NCBI GenBank assembly: GCA_002189035.1
Contig: NEEC01000018.1
Location: 2,046,001-2,110,000 of the forward strand
Source: Utricularia gibba
Taxonomy: Eukaryota; Streptophyta; Magnoliopsida; Lamiales; Lentibulariaceae
Length of the DNA: 64,000 nt
Direction of reading: 5' to 3'
Shown: positions 1-11,489 of the stretch, piece by piece
How positions within the stretch are numbered: position 1 is the stretch's first letter
Layout: each line of letters starts with the position of its first letter
Program-made: the position numbers and the translations under genes
Notes under the pieces: generated by a model
What the model saw: only the letters and a program-made list of their open reading frames with translations
What the model was told of the DNA's origin: nothing
Database searches by the model: none

Positions 1-2
1 AC

Positions 3-1141
3 TCGACGGCTATCCTCAGCCCAGATTCTAAATCGCCGCTCAGCAGCAAGGAGAAATCGAGGGCTGCGATTTCGCTCCTCAAGCTAGAGAAGAACCCAGA
101 ACGGATTCTCGATATCTGTCGAGCTGCGGCACTGACGCCGGAGTCGCATTTGGACAGGGTAGCTTACTCGACCGCGATTTCGAAGCTTAAGGACTCGAAT
201 TACTATGAGGGAATTCGAGACTTCGTTAGGGACTCGCTGGCACGCCCTGATTTCAAATCTGAGCGCTTTTTTAAGCATTTTATTGTTCTGTTTGGACAGG
301 CGGGTCTTATCAAGGATGCTGTTAAGTTGTTCGACGAAATGCCTAAGACGGGTGTTGATATGAGCGTGAAAGCGTTGAATTCTTTATTATTCTCTTGCAT
401 ACTGGCTGGAGAATACGGGGAGATGAAGAGGATTTTTTCCGATTTCCCGAGGAAATATGGGTTGAAGCCGGACTGTGATACGTATAACACCTTGTTGAAG
501 GGTTGTGTGAATCGGGCAGTTCCAGTTCTGCCTATTCAATACTATCCGAAATGGAGAGAAATGAGATAAAGCCTACTGCAGCCACGCTTTCCATTTTGAT
601 AGCAGGGTTTTATAAGGAGGAGAAGTTTAGTGATGTGGATAAGATAGTGGAGTCCATGAAGAAATATGGAGTACGTTCAGGAATTGGTGTCTACAATGCA
701 AAGATCCAAAGCTTGTGCAAACTTAAAAGATCAGCTGAGGCTAAGGGTGTGCTAGAAGAGATCTTGTGGAAGAAAATGGAGCCAAATAATGCGACGTACA
801 GCCATTTGATTCATGGGTTTTGCAAGGAAGGCAAGTTGGATATAGCCAAGGATTTGTTCAAGGAGATGATTAGTAGGAAGCTGAAACCGGAAGGTGTTTG
901 CTATTACAGACTGATACACTATTTGTGCCAAGGTAAGGATTTTGAGGCTGCATTGGCCGTTTATAAGGATTCTGTATCAAAAATTTGGGTGCCGAAAATA
1001 GTAACAATGAAGGCTCTTGTCAATGGACTGATTAGCATCCACAAAGTTGATGAGGCAAAAGAAATCATCGCATTTGTGAAAGAAAAATTCCCAGCAAAAG
1101 CAGATAAATGGACTGAGATTGAGGAAGTTTTATCCCAGTAG
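3..1141 (+). CDS. PPR protein, 5'-partial, one frameshift
   Basis: This is a P-class pentatricopeptide repeat protein, a family that binds organellar RNA. The frame is open from base 3, so the N-terminus and transit peptide lie upstream of the window. Roughly six 35-residue repeats are visible, with signatures such as TYNTLLKG and TYSHLIHGFCKEGKLD. The first frame runs to base 569, but repeat homology leaves it at 501-504 and continues in another frame to the stop at 1141. Adding one base there (GG-TTG to GGTTTG or GGGTTG) would restore the usual KGLCESG step. Overall it resembles Arabidopsis PPR336-like mitoribosome-associated proteins; that assignment is from memory. It is either a sequencing deletion or a recent pseudogene. 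Confidence 0.85.
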
Positions 1142-2533
1142 ACTCTGCTTTTATGAATCTTCTATTGCTTGAATCTTTGGTAGCATACTGTCTTCCCTTT
1201 TATCATCTGGATTATGTTTTGTTCTGAACTGATGATTACTGTGAAATTCTATGGGGTCATCGGGTCATTACCCACGTCCTTATTAGTTCATAGCATTAGA
1301 AGATGTCAGGTTATTACCCCAACCTTTTTCGTTTAAACATTACAGCCACTCGGGGTTGTGGTGAAAGATTCTAAATTCAACAATTCTTTGTTACAACTTA
1401 CACAGGGGTCTTCCAAGAACCCATGCCCACTCCAGATATCGAGCCTGCAGATGTAACGTATCCTGAGGATTTTGTTCCTTTGCTATGGTTGGATAATGTC
1501 CATTGCTGGTGCATCTGTTTCAATGCAATTCACTTTCATCTTGGCAACCCTCGTCGATCTCAGCCAAGAAGAAGAAGAAGAATCGGGTTAGGGGATGAAG
1601 TTGATCTTGGCTCCTTACGTTCCACTTTTGTCTTGATAAAGAACCTGGGCATCAGTTACCTAGTGAAATGAGAATAATGATGATATGCATATCAGAAGAA
1701 ATGTCAAGAACGGCAGAATGAAGCTCGAGCAAACCTTAAGATGACCATGCGGAATGAAGTTGATGCGAAATCGGCGTCCAGCTTCGAGTTTATTCATTTG
1801 CGTCGAATCCTGGTTATGATCAATGAAGAAAAAGAAGCAAGCTTTAACAAAATTGGAAGACTCATTGTTGCCCAAATGGGAGCTGCATTTCCTAATGTTG
1901 CACCACAACCAATGTCAGCAATACTCATGACATCCGTGGGTTCCCTCTTTGGATTTCCTCCTTCCCAACTACAGGGCAAGACCAGTAGAAAGCCTGGTCA
2001 CTAATCTTAACACATACTGTGATTCAATATGTACTCGAAGCATTCGTAGAACAGCCTTTTGGTTCCCATTTTTTAGACACAATGCCTATACCTTCCCTCC
2101 TACAGTCCTCGACTTCCCTGATTCAGAAAGCAGTTTTAACATAGCTCATGCATGTCAAATTTGACACCGGACATTGAGAAAATCAGATTGAATCCGACCT
2201 TTACGATAGAAATGCGATCATCGAGGTTGCGATCGTCGTGAATATCTCCGAATTTGACCGGCGTCCGCACGTTGTAGCGTACGCACGCCTGATGAAACAT
2301 TGAACACTCGAGAAACTTGCGAGAACGTGGAGTTTCCGGAATCGGGGAAGCAACAATTGCGTACGGCTGGCGGTGATAGTTGTCGTTGTCGTCGTCCGAG
2401 GATTTGGGGTTTTTCTGAAGAAGAGGAGAGGAGAAACGGAAACCAGAGTACAAAGCGGACACCTGGAGAGACCGACAAAATTTGGATTCTGTTGTGAAAT
2501 CCAGTTTCCAAGTTGAAACCCTGTCGAGTATGG
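1142..2533. other. No recognised gene
   Basis: This holds the PPR 3' flank and several open frames. The best is a plus-strand frame open at 1684-2004 (ATG at 1741), mixed hydrophobic, containing GRLIVAQMGAAFPN. I do not recognise it. It could be an exon of an unknown gene or a decayed fragment. A minus-strand frame at 2136-2579 is also open but has no family signature. Confidence 0.4.
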
Positions 2534-2566
2534 TGGGCCGAGTCTCAGATGTTGGGCCGAAGCCCA
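2534..2566. promoter_or_regulatory. Cluster of three site II (TGGGCY) motifs
   Basis: TGGGCC lies at 2534-2539 and 2553-2558, and its complement form AGCCCA at 2561-2566. Site II motifs are bound by TCP factors and are typical of promoters for ribosomal, mitochondrial and other growth genes. No recognised gene starts next to this cluster, so it may mark the promoter of an unrecognised gene on either strand. Confidence 0.5.
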
Positions 2567-4905
2567 ATATAGCAATCATTTTCAGAACAGTAATGAAATA
2601 ATTTTTATATTTTTAAAACCTTTAAAAATGTAGAATCGACCGACATGTCGGCCCGCTTCCACGTGAACCCCCTCATCCAGAATCGAAGTAAGCCAATGAA
2701 GGTTCTTTTCGACGCGGCTCCCACGTGAATGCCCCAAGGGCTCCTCATCCAAGAACTCCCGAAGAAGCTACTGAAGGTGGTTTTACGTCAATTCGCTTGG
2801 GGATCTTCCGCCGTAGGGGCCAACAAATAGATAGTTGAACTCCGGCCAGCATTGGAATTCTCTGAGCGATCGATTACGAGGTGTGGACTGCGATTTTTCC
2901 TGATTTGGTGAATTCGAGTTCTTTTTAAATTTCTTTGTTGTTTTTTTTTTTTTTTTGGTGATTCAGTTATTGCACTGAATTTTTTTAATGAGCGTCTTAT
3001 TGGGGAGTCCACCGTCGAACCTAGGTTTTGCGATTGAGGCGCATTTCGTACCAGTACCATCCAAGACATTTTTGCGTAGTACAAGTATGCTCGTTGGGCG
3101 ACTGTGGTCCTGTTGTTTAAGATAAGGAGATATGATTCTTGTTGTTATTTGCTTTATTGAAAGCTCATCGAACCTGTTGAATCATGTCCCACCAGCCCAT
3201 TGCCTTGATGAAGAGATAAAATACACTTATTTTCCTTTTTACATGTGGCCACAAAAAGTAGTTGTTTATCTTCGGCCATGTCACTTGGTGGCCTTCGAAT
3301 ATTGTCAGTCGTATTTTCTCTAAGGAATGCTAGATAAAAACTCAAACTCAACCTGGAAAAACTTAAGGCCCAATTGCTTAGTGCATCCTATGTTTCATGC
3401 AATGGATTGTTATTGATAGATGTTGTTAAGAAATTTCCCCTTTCGTGACTTATTGAGCAGCGGGTCATTTAGAGATGGAGAAGCAATTTGAATCCAAAGG
3501 AAATTTCTTGGAAGGAGCATCTGCCGTTTGCCCTTACAGTAAAGCCAATCTCTCTTTCTTCAATTATTTTCGTTTTCTGGTATAATGAACTGTTTATTTG
3601 GCATGTGCTTCTACAAATGGCGTCTATCAACACAACATTGTAACTTGATAAGGTGGTCCAAAAGCTTAAATGGTTTTTTAAAAAAAGAGTTTCCATTTCC
3701 TGCTTTTCCTTCAGAAAACTGGTGATGGTTTATCTTCGTGGGAAAAAAACGGTTAAATGTTAACTGTGATGAACATTTATTGTGTTCTAACCTGGATATC
3801 ATGAAGTTTGAGGTCTCGGGTTTTGATATTATTCACTGTTGAATTTTATTTTTACTTTCCATAATGAACACAAAAATAAAAGGCCAGCATGTTTGTTAAC
3901 CAGTAACCAAAGTGATCTGAAACTTGTGTAAGTTTCTGATGCATAACAGGATAGGAGAGATACAAGAGAGACATCTTATGTAGTTGCATTCGACACTTTT
4001 TTCTTGCATAACCAGTACTTCTTGCATTCCTCAGGTGTTCTTCCTGGAATTCGACCTGAAATCAAATCCCACCTGGTGGAACAAAAAGGAATAAGCAGAG
4101 TGTTTGCCTGGAAAACTGACGCTCGATTACCACTACCTTTCTCCGACCAGTTTGTACATTCTGATCACAAGGTCTTCTTCATCAGTGGAGAATTCAACCC
4201 AGCTTGGGACCTCACCTTGATCTGCAAGGTATCACAAATTCCCTCACATCAGAAAACTAATTTTTTTGAAACTGGGGAGTTCCCCACACTTGTTGATGCG
4301 GTAACTATTCTTTTCGAGGGCAGAATGTTGAATAAACACGAGTCTCATGGGCAGAAGAAGGCTCATGTACCTGGGGAGGGTGTGAAAGCTTCACCTGTAG
4401 AAGCCTTCTCTGAGGTTTCCATGACAGGAGAGGATATGCTCATCGGTTTGGTGCCTCCGCCTCAAGGGTGCTCATCAGCGGCCTGTAAGCGATGAATATA
4501 TAGAAGAACGGGGGCCGAAACCCCAACACCACTTTACTTTATTTTATATTCCATTTTCCCAATCCCACTCACTACTTGTGTATTATGTTTTTGCAGTTGA
4601 TTTGAGTTATCACTCCAACTTTCTCGCGACTTCACATGCTCCGTGGACAATCATGTGCTTTGCCTTCCAATCCGGTGTCCCTTTAATCAGCTGTCCAAAA
4701 CCCATGGACGTGTGCGTGAAAAGCTCCTCTTCCTCTAAAGAGATGGCCGGCAGGGGTTTGTGGAGTCTGGGAGGAGGAATAAGGTATGTGAAGGAATTTC
4801 ATTAAAATAAAAAAATATGAAATTTAAATAATGAATTATATGTGCAACCATCAATCTTGGGTGTCTAGGTGGCTAGCACGGATTGGCCGGAGGGCATCTG
4901 ACATT
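2567..4905. other. Unrecognised transcribed-looking region upstream of PsbQ
   Basis: Two G-boxes (CACGTG at 2660-2665 and 2722-2727) sit in an imperfect tandem duplication of about 62 bp. Further on, long T tracts (2940-2957) and open plus-strand frames at 4004-4495 and 4578-4805 look like parts of a spliced gene. Neither frame matches a family I know. A short frame starting MSVLLG at 2989 could be a first exon. I cannot join these pieces into a supported model. Confidence 0.35.
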
Positions 4906-4913
4906 GGATAAGG
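4906..4913 (+). promoter_or_regulatory. I-box (GATAAG) upstream of PsbQ
   Basis: GGATAAGG lies 82 bp before the chosen PsbQ start. I-boxes with a GATAAG core are common in promoters of light-regulated photosynthesis genes. Its activity here is inferred from position only, and it may already lie in the 5' leader. Confidence 0.4.
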
Positions 4914-4994
4914 TGAATGGCTAAAGGCAGGGGCGAGGGAGCTGATAACGCCATCTACGCGGAGCATCCGTGGGACGAATTGTGTGATCAGGAA

Positions 4995-5942
4995 ATGGCT
5001 CAAGCTATGGCGTCAACCGCCGGCTTCCTTGGCTCTTCTCAAGCTGTTCTCGAGGGCAGTCTCCACCATGGTGGCTCGGCTCGCCTCGGCGTGGCAACCC
5101 CTGCCAGAGTTGCCGTGGCGCGTCCCGGATTCAGCGTCCGAGCCCTGCAGCAGAACCCGGCCGAGACCGAAACTAGCCGCCGCGCAATGCTGGGTCTTGT
5201 GGCGGCGGGGATCGCCTCTGGCTCGTTTGTTCAAGCCGTGCTCGCTGATGCCACATCGATCAAGATCGGCCCTCCTCCGCTCCCCTCCGGTGGACTTCGT
5301 AAGTTCCCATTTTGACATCAATTGCGTTAAAATTCATTCCTTAGATGTTTTTTTTTTTCTTGAAATTGCGGATCTGGGAAGAAAAATCTCTGAGCTACAG
5401 TCCCTTGTCCCATGTCGGTAGTCCCTGAAATTGTGATGTGCTGAGAAACTATGTTGCTATGTGTAGCGGGGACACTCAACTCCGATGAGCCAAGAGACCT
5501 GAAGCTGCCCCTCAAGGACCGATTCTTCCTCCAACCGTTGCCCCCATCGGAGGCCGCCGCCAGGGCAAAGGTGTCAGCCGAAGACATCATCAAAGTAAAG
5601 GGACTGATCGAAAAGAAAGCCTGGCCTTACGTTCAGAACGACCTCCGGCTGAAGGCCTCCTACCTCCGGTATGATCTCAATACTGTCATCTCCGCCAAGC
5701 CCAAAGCAGAGAAGCAGGAACTCAAGACCCTCACCGCCAAACTGTTCGACACCATCGGCAATGTCGGTCTCGTTTTCCTCCCCATTGTTCATGATTCCAC
5801 TGCTTGATTGACTCACTGATCATGCTACTGTCCATTCTTGCAGCTCGACTACGCGGCAAAGAAGAAAAGCAGCTCCAACGCTGAGAAATACTACGCCGAG
5901 ACTGTATCCGTGTTGAATGAAGTTCTTGCAAAGCTTGGGTAG
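4995..5942 (+). CDS. PSBQ: Oxygen-evolving enhancer protein 3 (PsbQ)
   Basis: This is the extrinsic PsbQ subunit of photosystem II, which stabilises the Mn cluster on the lumenal side. Exons are 4995-5298, 5467-5762 and 5844-5942, all with GT-AG borders, giving 232 aa, the normal length. Residues 1 to about 50 form a chloroplast transit peptide. It is followed by a twin-arginine thylakoid signal ([12 protein letters not shown]) ending ADA, then the mature four-helix protein beginning near TSIKIGPPP. The C-terminus [18 protein letters not shown] is typical. An in-frame ATG at 4917 would add 26 residues, but the MAQAMAS start matches the family better. Expression is probably light-dependent. 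Confidence 0.95.
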
Positions 5943-6550
5943 GAAGCAGAACACAAGTACTCTGTCATCCCCTCTGTTTCTGGAAATTTTCCATTTCTGT
6001 GATATATCACTGTTTATCTCCAAGCTTCATTGCCATAATTGGGGTACAGCTACCGACAGGCTGTTCGTAATGACGTCTTAGTTGGAGATAATTATTGTGG
6101 TAATTTCCCAAATTAAATTAATACCGCTGGTACCTGGTTGTAAGGGATGGCGACATGGGAATATAAATTTCAACAAAATCTAGGGAAAAGAATTACCAAA
6201 TTATTATTATTATTTCCAAGGAAAAAATATTTTTTTTGTCAGTTTATATGTTTTATATAATTTTTTATGTTAAATTGCGATGGAGACAGAAAACAAGGGT
6301 AGACTTTTTCGTCGAACAGAGTCGGTTTATTACATACAGCTAGATATCAAAGGGAATGATGTGACGGGTTTGACTCCTCGCTTTCAAGAGGATGTCGAAT
6401 ATTCCTTTCCACACTGAGGAAGGAAGAGTGCAGTTGTTCGAGCCGTTCAGGTTGAATGATCCCACCCCGTGTCCATTGACAGACTGGGCCTATAACTACT
6501 GCTACCCTTTTACTCTGCAGACGTGCATCCAGAGCAGCAGCTTGGGAAGC
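5943..6550. other. Intergenic, AT-rich
   Basis: This contains the PsbQ 3' flank and the upstream region of the next gene. The reading frame of that gene is open back to 6392, but the signal peptide favours the start at 6551. No other gene is seen. Confidence 0.6.
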
Positions 6551-6835
6551 ATGGCACCCAAGCTTCTTCTTCTGCTGCTGCCGCTGCTGCTGCTGCTGCT
6601 TGTTTGCAGATGTGAATCAAGAGTGCTTCCCGTCGCTACGGCTCCCGCTCCTGCTGTTGGGGATTTGGGGATTGCTCCTGTGGCGTCAGTGGGTCCAGAA
6701 GAGGGGCGCCATCGATCAAGGGATGAGTCTTTTGCTGGTGGGGATTTGATTCTCGGAGGCTTTGCCACTGCTTTTGTGGGGGTGATCGTGTGTTACATTC
6801 GGGTAACAAGACGAAGAGATGGCCGGAAAGTATGA
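6551..6835 (+). CDS. Small single-pass membrane protein with signal peptide
   Basis: A 94-residue protein. Residues 2-22 are a very hydrophobic leucine-rich signal peptide (MAPKLLLLLLPLLL...). A short Pro/Ala-rich and charged ectodomain follows, then a transmembrane segment (about 68-87, GGFATAFVGVIVCYIRV) and a basic tail RRRDGRKV. The layout of signal peptide, short ectodomain, GGxxxGGxAT helix and basic tail matches a family of uncharacterised small plant membrane proteins. I know no function. The leucine run lies in a CTT/CTG repeat, so its length may vary between alleles. An upstream in-frame ATG at 6392 would bury the signal peptide and is less likely. Confidence 0.65.
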   Translation: MAPKLLLLLLPLLLLLLVCRCESRVLPVATAPAPAVGDLGIAPVASVGPEEGRHRSRDESFAGGDLILGGFATAFVGVIVCYIRVTRRRDGRKV

Positions 6836-6963
6836 GTGAAGAGGAGGACATGGGTGCATGTAAAATAGTTGGTAGTTTCTTGTGCTGTGTTGCGGGGAAC
6901 ATTGAACTTTACACTTATTTTGATACAGCAGCAGCTTTATAGAATAATGATATTACTAGTAGT

Positions 6964-8471
6964 TCAGAAGTTCAGACTAACGATACTCGCGTTGCACTCT
7001 TCGCCACCTTCCGGCCTTCGCCTCTCGCCGGGGTTCCCCATTCCGCTGTCCGCCTTCCAGCTCCCGCTCTCCGATTTCCCGTCTTCGATGCTCTCGGATG
7101 AGTTACCGATGGCACCTCCCTGAACACCTGATTCCGGAGAAAAGTTTCTCTGCGTCAACGGCGTGTACAGTCGGTGGTGCGCGTCTCCCTGGTGGTGGTG
7201 AGCGGCCGAGGGTGGCGACGGTGCGATCGCCGAAAACATTTCCTGACGCACGGCCGCACTCTGGGGGCAGAAAGGATGCGGAGGTGCACCGTACAGAGCG
7301 CCCGGTCCTCCACCTTGAACGGCTGCTGCGTACTCCGGTGGAACCCATATCCCTCCGAGGACCACCACCTGCGGTGGCGCCGCCACCGCTGCCTGCGGCG
7401 CTGGGCTTGGCCTTCTAGTATGGAGTCTATATTTCTGCACCAACCCACCGTTCAAATTCGTTTCTTCGTCTTTTTTTTTAAATGTAATTTATTATGACAA
7501 TTGTGGGCCCCACAATCATTGGCTTGGTTGGAACTCAGCGAAATGTGGGAAGTTCCCAACAAGGGCAAAAAGGTCTACCTGCAAATGACTTTTGACTTCG
7601 TCGTTGGTTAATCCGTCCACCTTCATCAGCTCCCTGATCTGCTTCGGAGTAGCAACTGCAATTTTCCGACAAGAAGCACCACTTGGTCACCTTTTCAATC
7701 ACGTGGGGTTCACTCACTAATTGCGCAATTACCTTGCGGCCCGCCCAATATTTGGAGAGCCTTGACGAACCGTCTGTGTAGATCCGGCGACCAGCACCGC
7801 CGTGCCTTTCTCTGCGTCGTGGATCCTCCGCCGTGCTCCCTCTTGGTCTCCGGGGAGCTCCGACTGTCTTCTCCCCCGTGGTTCGAAGCTAGGGCTAACT
7901 CGGGGAACCCTTCTTCTGATGACGACGCTTTGTCCCTGGAAGGGAAGGGATGGAAAGCGCCACTGTTGATCCTTGGCTTTCCGCCGTTCAAGCTGAACTT
8001 GATCTCAGCTTCGTCTGGAACAGAATGGGCCTTCTCATTCTCTCGGTTCCAGAGCTGCGCAGAGGTCATCCAGTCAGACCTATCCGTCGCCGTACTCCCA
8101 ACTTCCATCTCCGATCCATCGCCTCCTTTCTTGATCGGAATGAACTCTTCCAGCACCGGATTCGATCGCCGCGTCCGCAACTGCAGCCTCGACGCTTCCA
8201 TCGCTGGCAAAACAATGTGACAAAACCACACTTCCCATCACTATTTTTTCAAGAAACCCTAACCACATGATATCACGCCGGCCACAAGGTAATCAAGTGT
8301 GGCGATCTTACCATCGGCGAGAAGCTGCATACACAGAGGAAGCTCGCGCTTGAACGCTTCGATCTTGTGGCGTTCCTCTTCGAGCCGGGAAAGGAACTCT
8401 TCCAGCTTCTGGGCCTCGTCCAACTTGAGATGGGGTTTGCATTCAAAGCTCAGGTCCCATGGAGGATTCAT
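6964..8471 (-). CDS. NIGT1/HHO-type GARP (G2-like) transcription factor
   Basis: A nuclear repressor of the HRS1/HHO (NIGT1) family, which links nitrate and phosphate signalling. Exons on the minus strand are 8471-8312, 8203-7733, 7655-7579 and 7434-6964, giving 392 aa. The N-terminal helical domain has [20 protein letters not shown], the conserved hydrophobic region of this family, followed by [11 protein letters not shown]. The GARP DNA-binding domain runs from [15 protein letters not shown] through [12 protein letters not shown] to [13 protein letters not shown] and is split by two introns at the usual places. The C-terminal stretch [15 protein letters not shown] is most like the HHO5/HHO6 branch. 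All frames join cleanly, and the acidic Ser-rich tail ends SIVSLNF. Confidence 0.93.
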
Positions 8472-11174
8472 CTGTTACACTCAAGAGGTAGCTGAGGAGA
8501 CAAACGCAGGCTTTGCGAGTAGGGTTTTTTTTAACAAGAGAGAAGAAGAGTGGAGAATAAAGGCAAGTTTTGGAGAGAAGAGATAACCAGAAAAGCTGAA
8601 GAGCAATGGCTTCTTGCATAGACCAAGGACCGAAAAAGGTCATATTTAATGCTGTCTTCGGAGAAGGAATCCAACATTCCTACTGGGTTTTTTTTCAATA
8701 AAAATATCATTTCTTTTATTTTTAATCTGCAATTTGGAAAATTAAATGTTATAAAAATAAAATAATCAATTATTCTTATCGAATTCACGAATTTAAATAC
8801 ATTTGAAATTGATAAAAAAAAATTTTATAAGTCGAAATTTATTTGAATCTCCATTCTATAAAAACCCAATTTTTTCACATTAAATTTAAGTAAATTAAAC
8901 TTGTTTTATTCTAATCACATTAAACAACACACAATTAAGTAATAAATTAAGTTACCAAATACTCACAAGTTTTTTTACTATTATTTTTTACTTTTTCTCT
9001 AGAACAGTGCCCTTTTTTCTCTTTTTTTACTGCGCCAAGGTGAAAACTGAAAAGAGAGGAGCCTTCCATGGATGTTTGAACTCACACCAAACCCAATGAC
9101 CCAACTCCTCTTCTTCTCCTTCTTCTTCTTTTTTCCTTTTGGTGATACTTCTTTTGTTTTACCACTTTAATTATGTTTTCACTGTTCACCACTTTCCCTT
9201 CATTCAAGAGCTCCCATCTTTTCCTTTTGGTTACCCCAAACCCCCATTATCATGGTACCTGATGCATCAGAGTCCAAAAAAACTCAACCTTTAGATGCCA
9301 TGTCTCATTGATCAAGCTCATTGTAGTGCATGAAGCTCGTATAATGGATTTCGAGGTCGAAAACATGGGTATTATTAGAGCCTTGAGCGCGGCATTAAGA
9401 AAGGGAGGGAGGAGATATTTAGCATGGCTTTGGAACTGGGGATCAATCCCATGGGCAGCAGCAGCGCCTCTTTATTCTTCTCAGCTTTCAAAAAGTCGCA
9501 TAATTCTGTACTAAAAGCGTTGGTTAGGAAGGGAGTTGATGTGCAGTGCAGATTCCAAGGAATGCTTCTAGTCTTCATCTTATTTCAAGTATGTTTTATT
9601 ACACCAAAATTATTAACTAATCAGCACGCAAATCCACGTGGAGTTGGTCTCGAGGGAATCTTCTTTTGGTTCCGGCTTTTCGCTTAAGTGGTGGACAAGG
9701 CACTCTTGATTCTTGGCCTTGGATTCACCTCCTACATTTGAATTACTTGGATCCCATTCGGGTTCGGGTCGGGTGACACCCGAACTCATGTTTGGTAGAT
9801 TAGTTTACAGTTATAAAAAAACATAATTACTGATTAGTTTATTGCATAATCTCTTACGTGCATTTATATGAAAATGATTAATTCAAATACATTACTAATT
9901 AAAATATCGAAATCGAATTGAATCTTATAAGCCACTTGGTTGAAAGCATAGGGTTGGATGCTTTGTTAAAGCCACTTAGAAGCAAAAGCATGAGGATAGC
10001 ATATTCACAAGACACACAAAGTGGATTTAAGAAAATTTAAATTCAATGATGGAGAATAAATTGGGATTAAAGTTGCATTTTTTCCACATGAAAAAGAAAA
10101 AAATAAGGATAAAAAACACAGGGAATCTAATTCCAAAGGCACTTGTGGGATTGAATTTGGAGTTGGTTGTGTGTCCCCTTTCTCTCCCATAAATCTTCAC
10201 TTACAAGACTCCAATACTTCACTTTTCCCAATATTCTCCTTTTTAAATATATTTTTTTCAATATTTAATCAAACTGAAACCTACATATCTTATATCATAT
10301 GATATGAGGAAAAATTCCCCTTTTCCAATATCACATTCAAATGATTTTTTTTTTCGAATTATTCCATTACGTTTCAATTCTTATTCTTCTTCTACACTAT
10401 TTTTAATCACGCTACCTTCTTCTAGATTTGTTCAAGTAAGTTGATATTGAATTGAATATTTTAACTATAATTCTTTTATCCAAAGGTTAAAAAGGAGGAG
10501 ATAATTGTCTTTTCCACACAAATGCTACAAGTGTTGGGGAGGAAAAGATGAAAAGGGAGAAGTTTGGGGCAATTTTGCAATTTATGAGTAAACCAAGACA
10601 ATGAATTAAAAAAAATAAAGTATCTTTCTTTTTTGCTTTGCTTGTGGTGTGGCGAGATTCGACCTCTGACACGTCTTTAGTATTCTGTGAGTCAGAATAT
10701 TCCTCTTGTTTCGGAAATTTTACATATTCCAATTTATGGCAACTCAGTCCTCGTATTTCAAAGTTTCATGATTTCGACCCCGTGACTTGTAGTAAACTAA
10801 AATACCAATAGTTTGTTGGGTCAAATTGAAAATATCCAAATCTAATCAAGGGCATTATAATTTTAAAAAATTGTGAGCCTATTTTATTTTGATATTCACT
10901 AAACTCAAGCTCAAATTATTTTTAGGTAAATTATTTTAATTGATAAATATGTAGTTTTTTCTTAAGCACGTATGTAATTTATGAAGTATAAATCCTTTAA
11001 TTTTTTATTTTATAAATATATTTAACAAAATAATGACAACTTTAATGTACATTTATAAAATCTATCTATGGAATACAATTTCAATTATAGTATTTAAATA
11101 TAAATAATTTAGCTACATTATTCGAAGAAAAAAAACATAATTTTATTAATATAATTATATTGAAGTGAATAGAA
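8472..11174. other. Long AT-rich intergenic region
   Basis: No gene is recognised. Low-complexity A/T stretches dominate (8690-9000, 9830-10100, 10240-10480, 10830-11160). An open frame at 9308-9690 has no family signature. The part next to 8472 is the probable HHO promoter. Confidence 0.6.
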
Positions 11175-11230
11175 TGGGCCTGCCCATCTTCTTAACGATC
11201 TACTGTGGGCCTGGGCCTCGCCCTAGCCCA
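11175..11230. promoter_or_regulatory. Site II cluster of the VAP4 promoter
   Basis: TGGGCC occurs at 11175-11180, 11206-11211 and 11212-11217, with complement forms at 11181-11186 (TGCCCA, one base off) and 11225-11230 (AGCCCA). A TATA-like TATAAATA sits at 11286-11293, about 200 bp before the VAP4 start. This is a compact growth-gene promoter by known motif usage; activity is inferred. Confidence 0.5.
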
Positions 11231-11489
11231 CCGCCAAAAATTGAATCTCTGTCTTTTTCTTTTTTTGGAAAAAAAAAGAGTCGGCTATAAATAATGGGAA
11301 AAGCGTGTTGGTTGGAGAAGCGCGACATTAGGAGACATTAGAAGAGTGAGAGTCGGCCGTTGAAGTGTGGAGTTCGGAAAGAGGCCACCAAGTGACTCCA
11401 AGGAGCCTGTTCAAAAGTCGCTCTCTTGCTCGTGAAGCAGCTGTGAAAGAAAAGCCGGCGTCGTTTTGATCGGCTGCCGCGGCGTCTGT

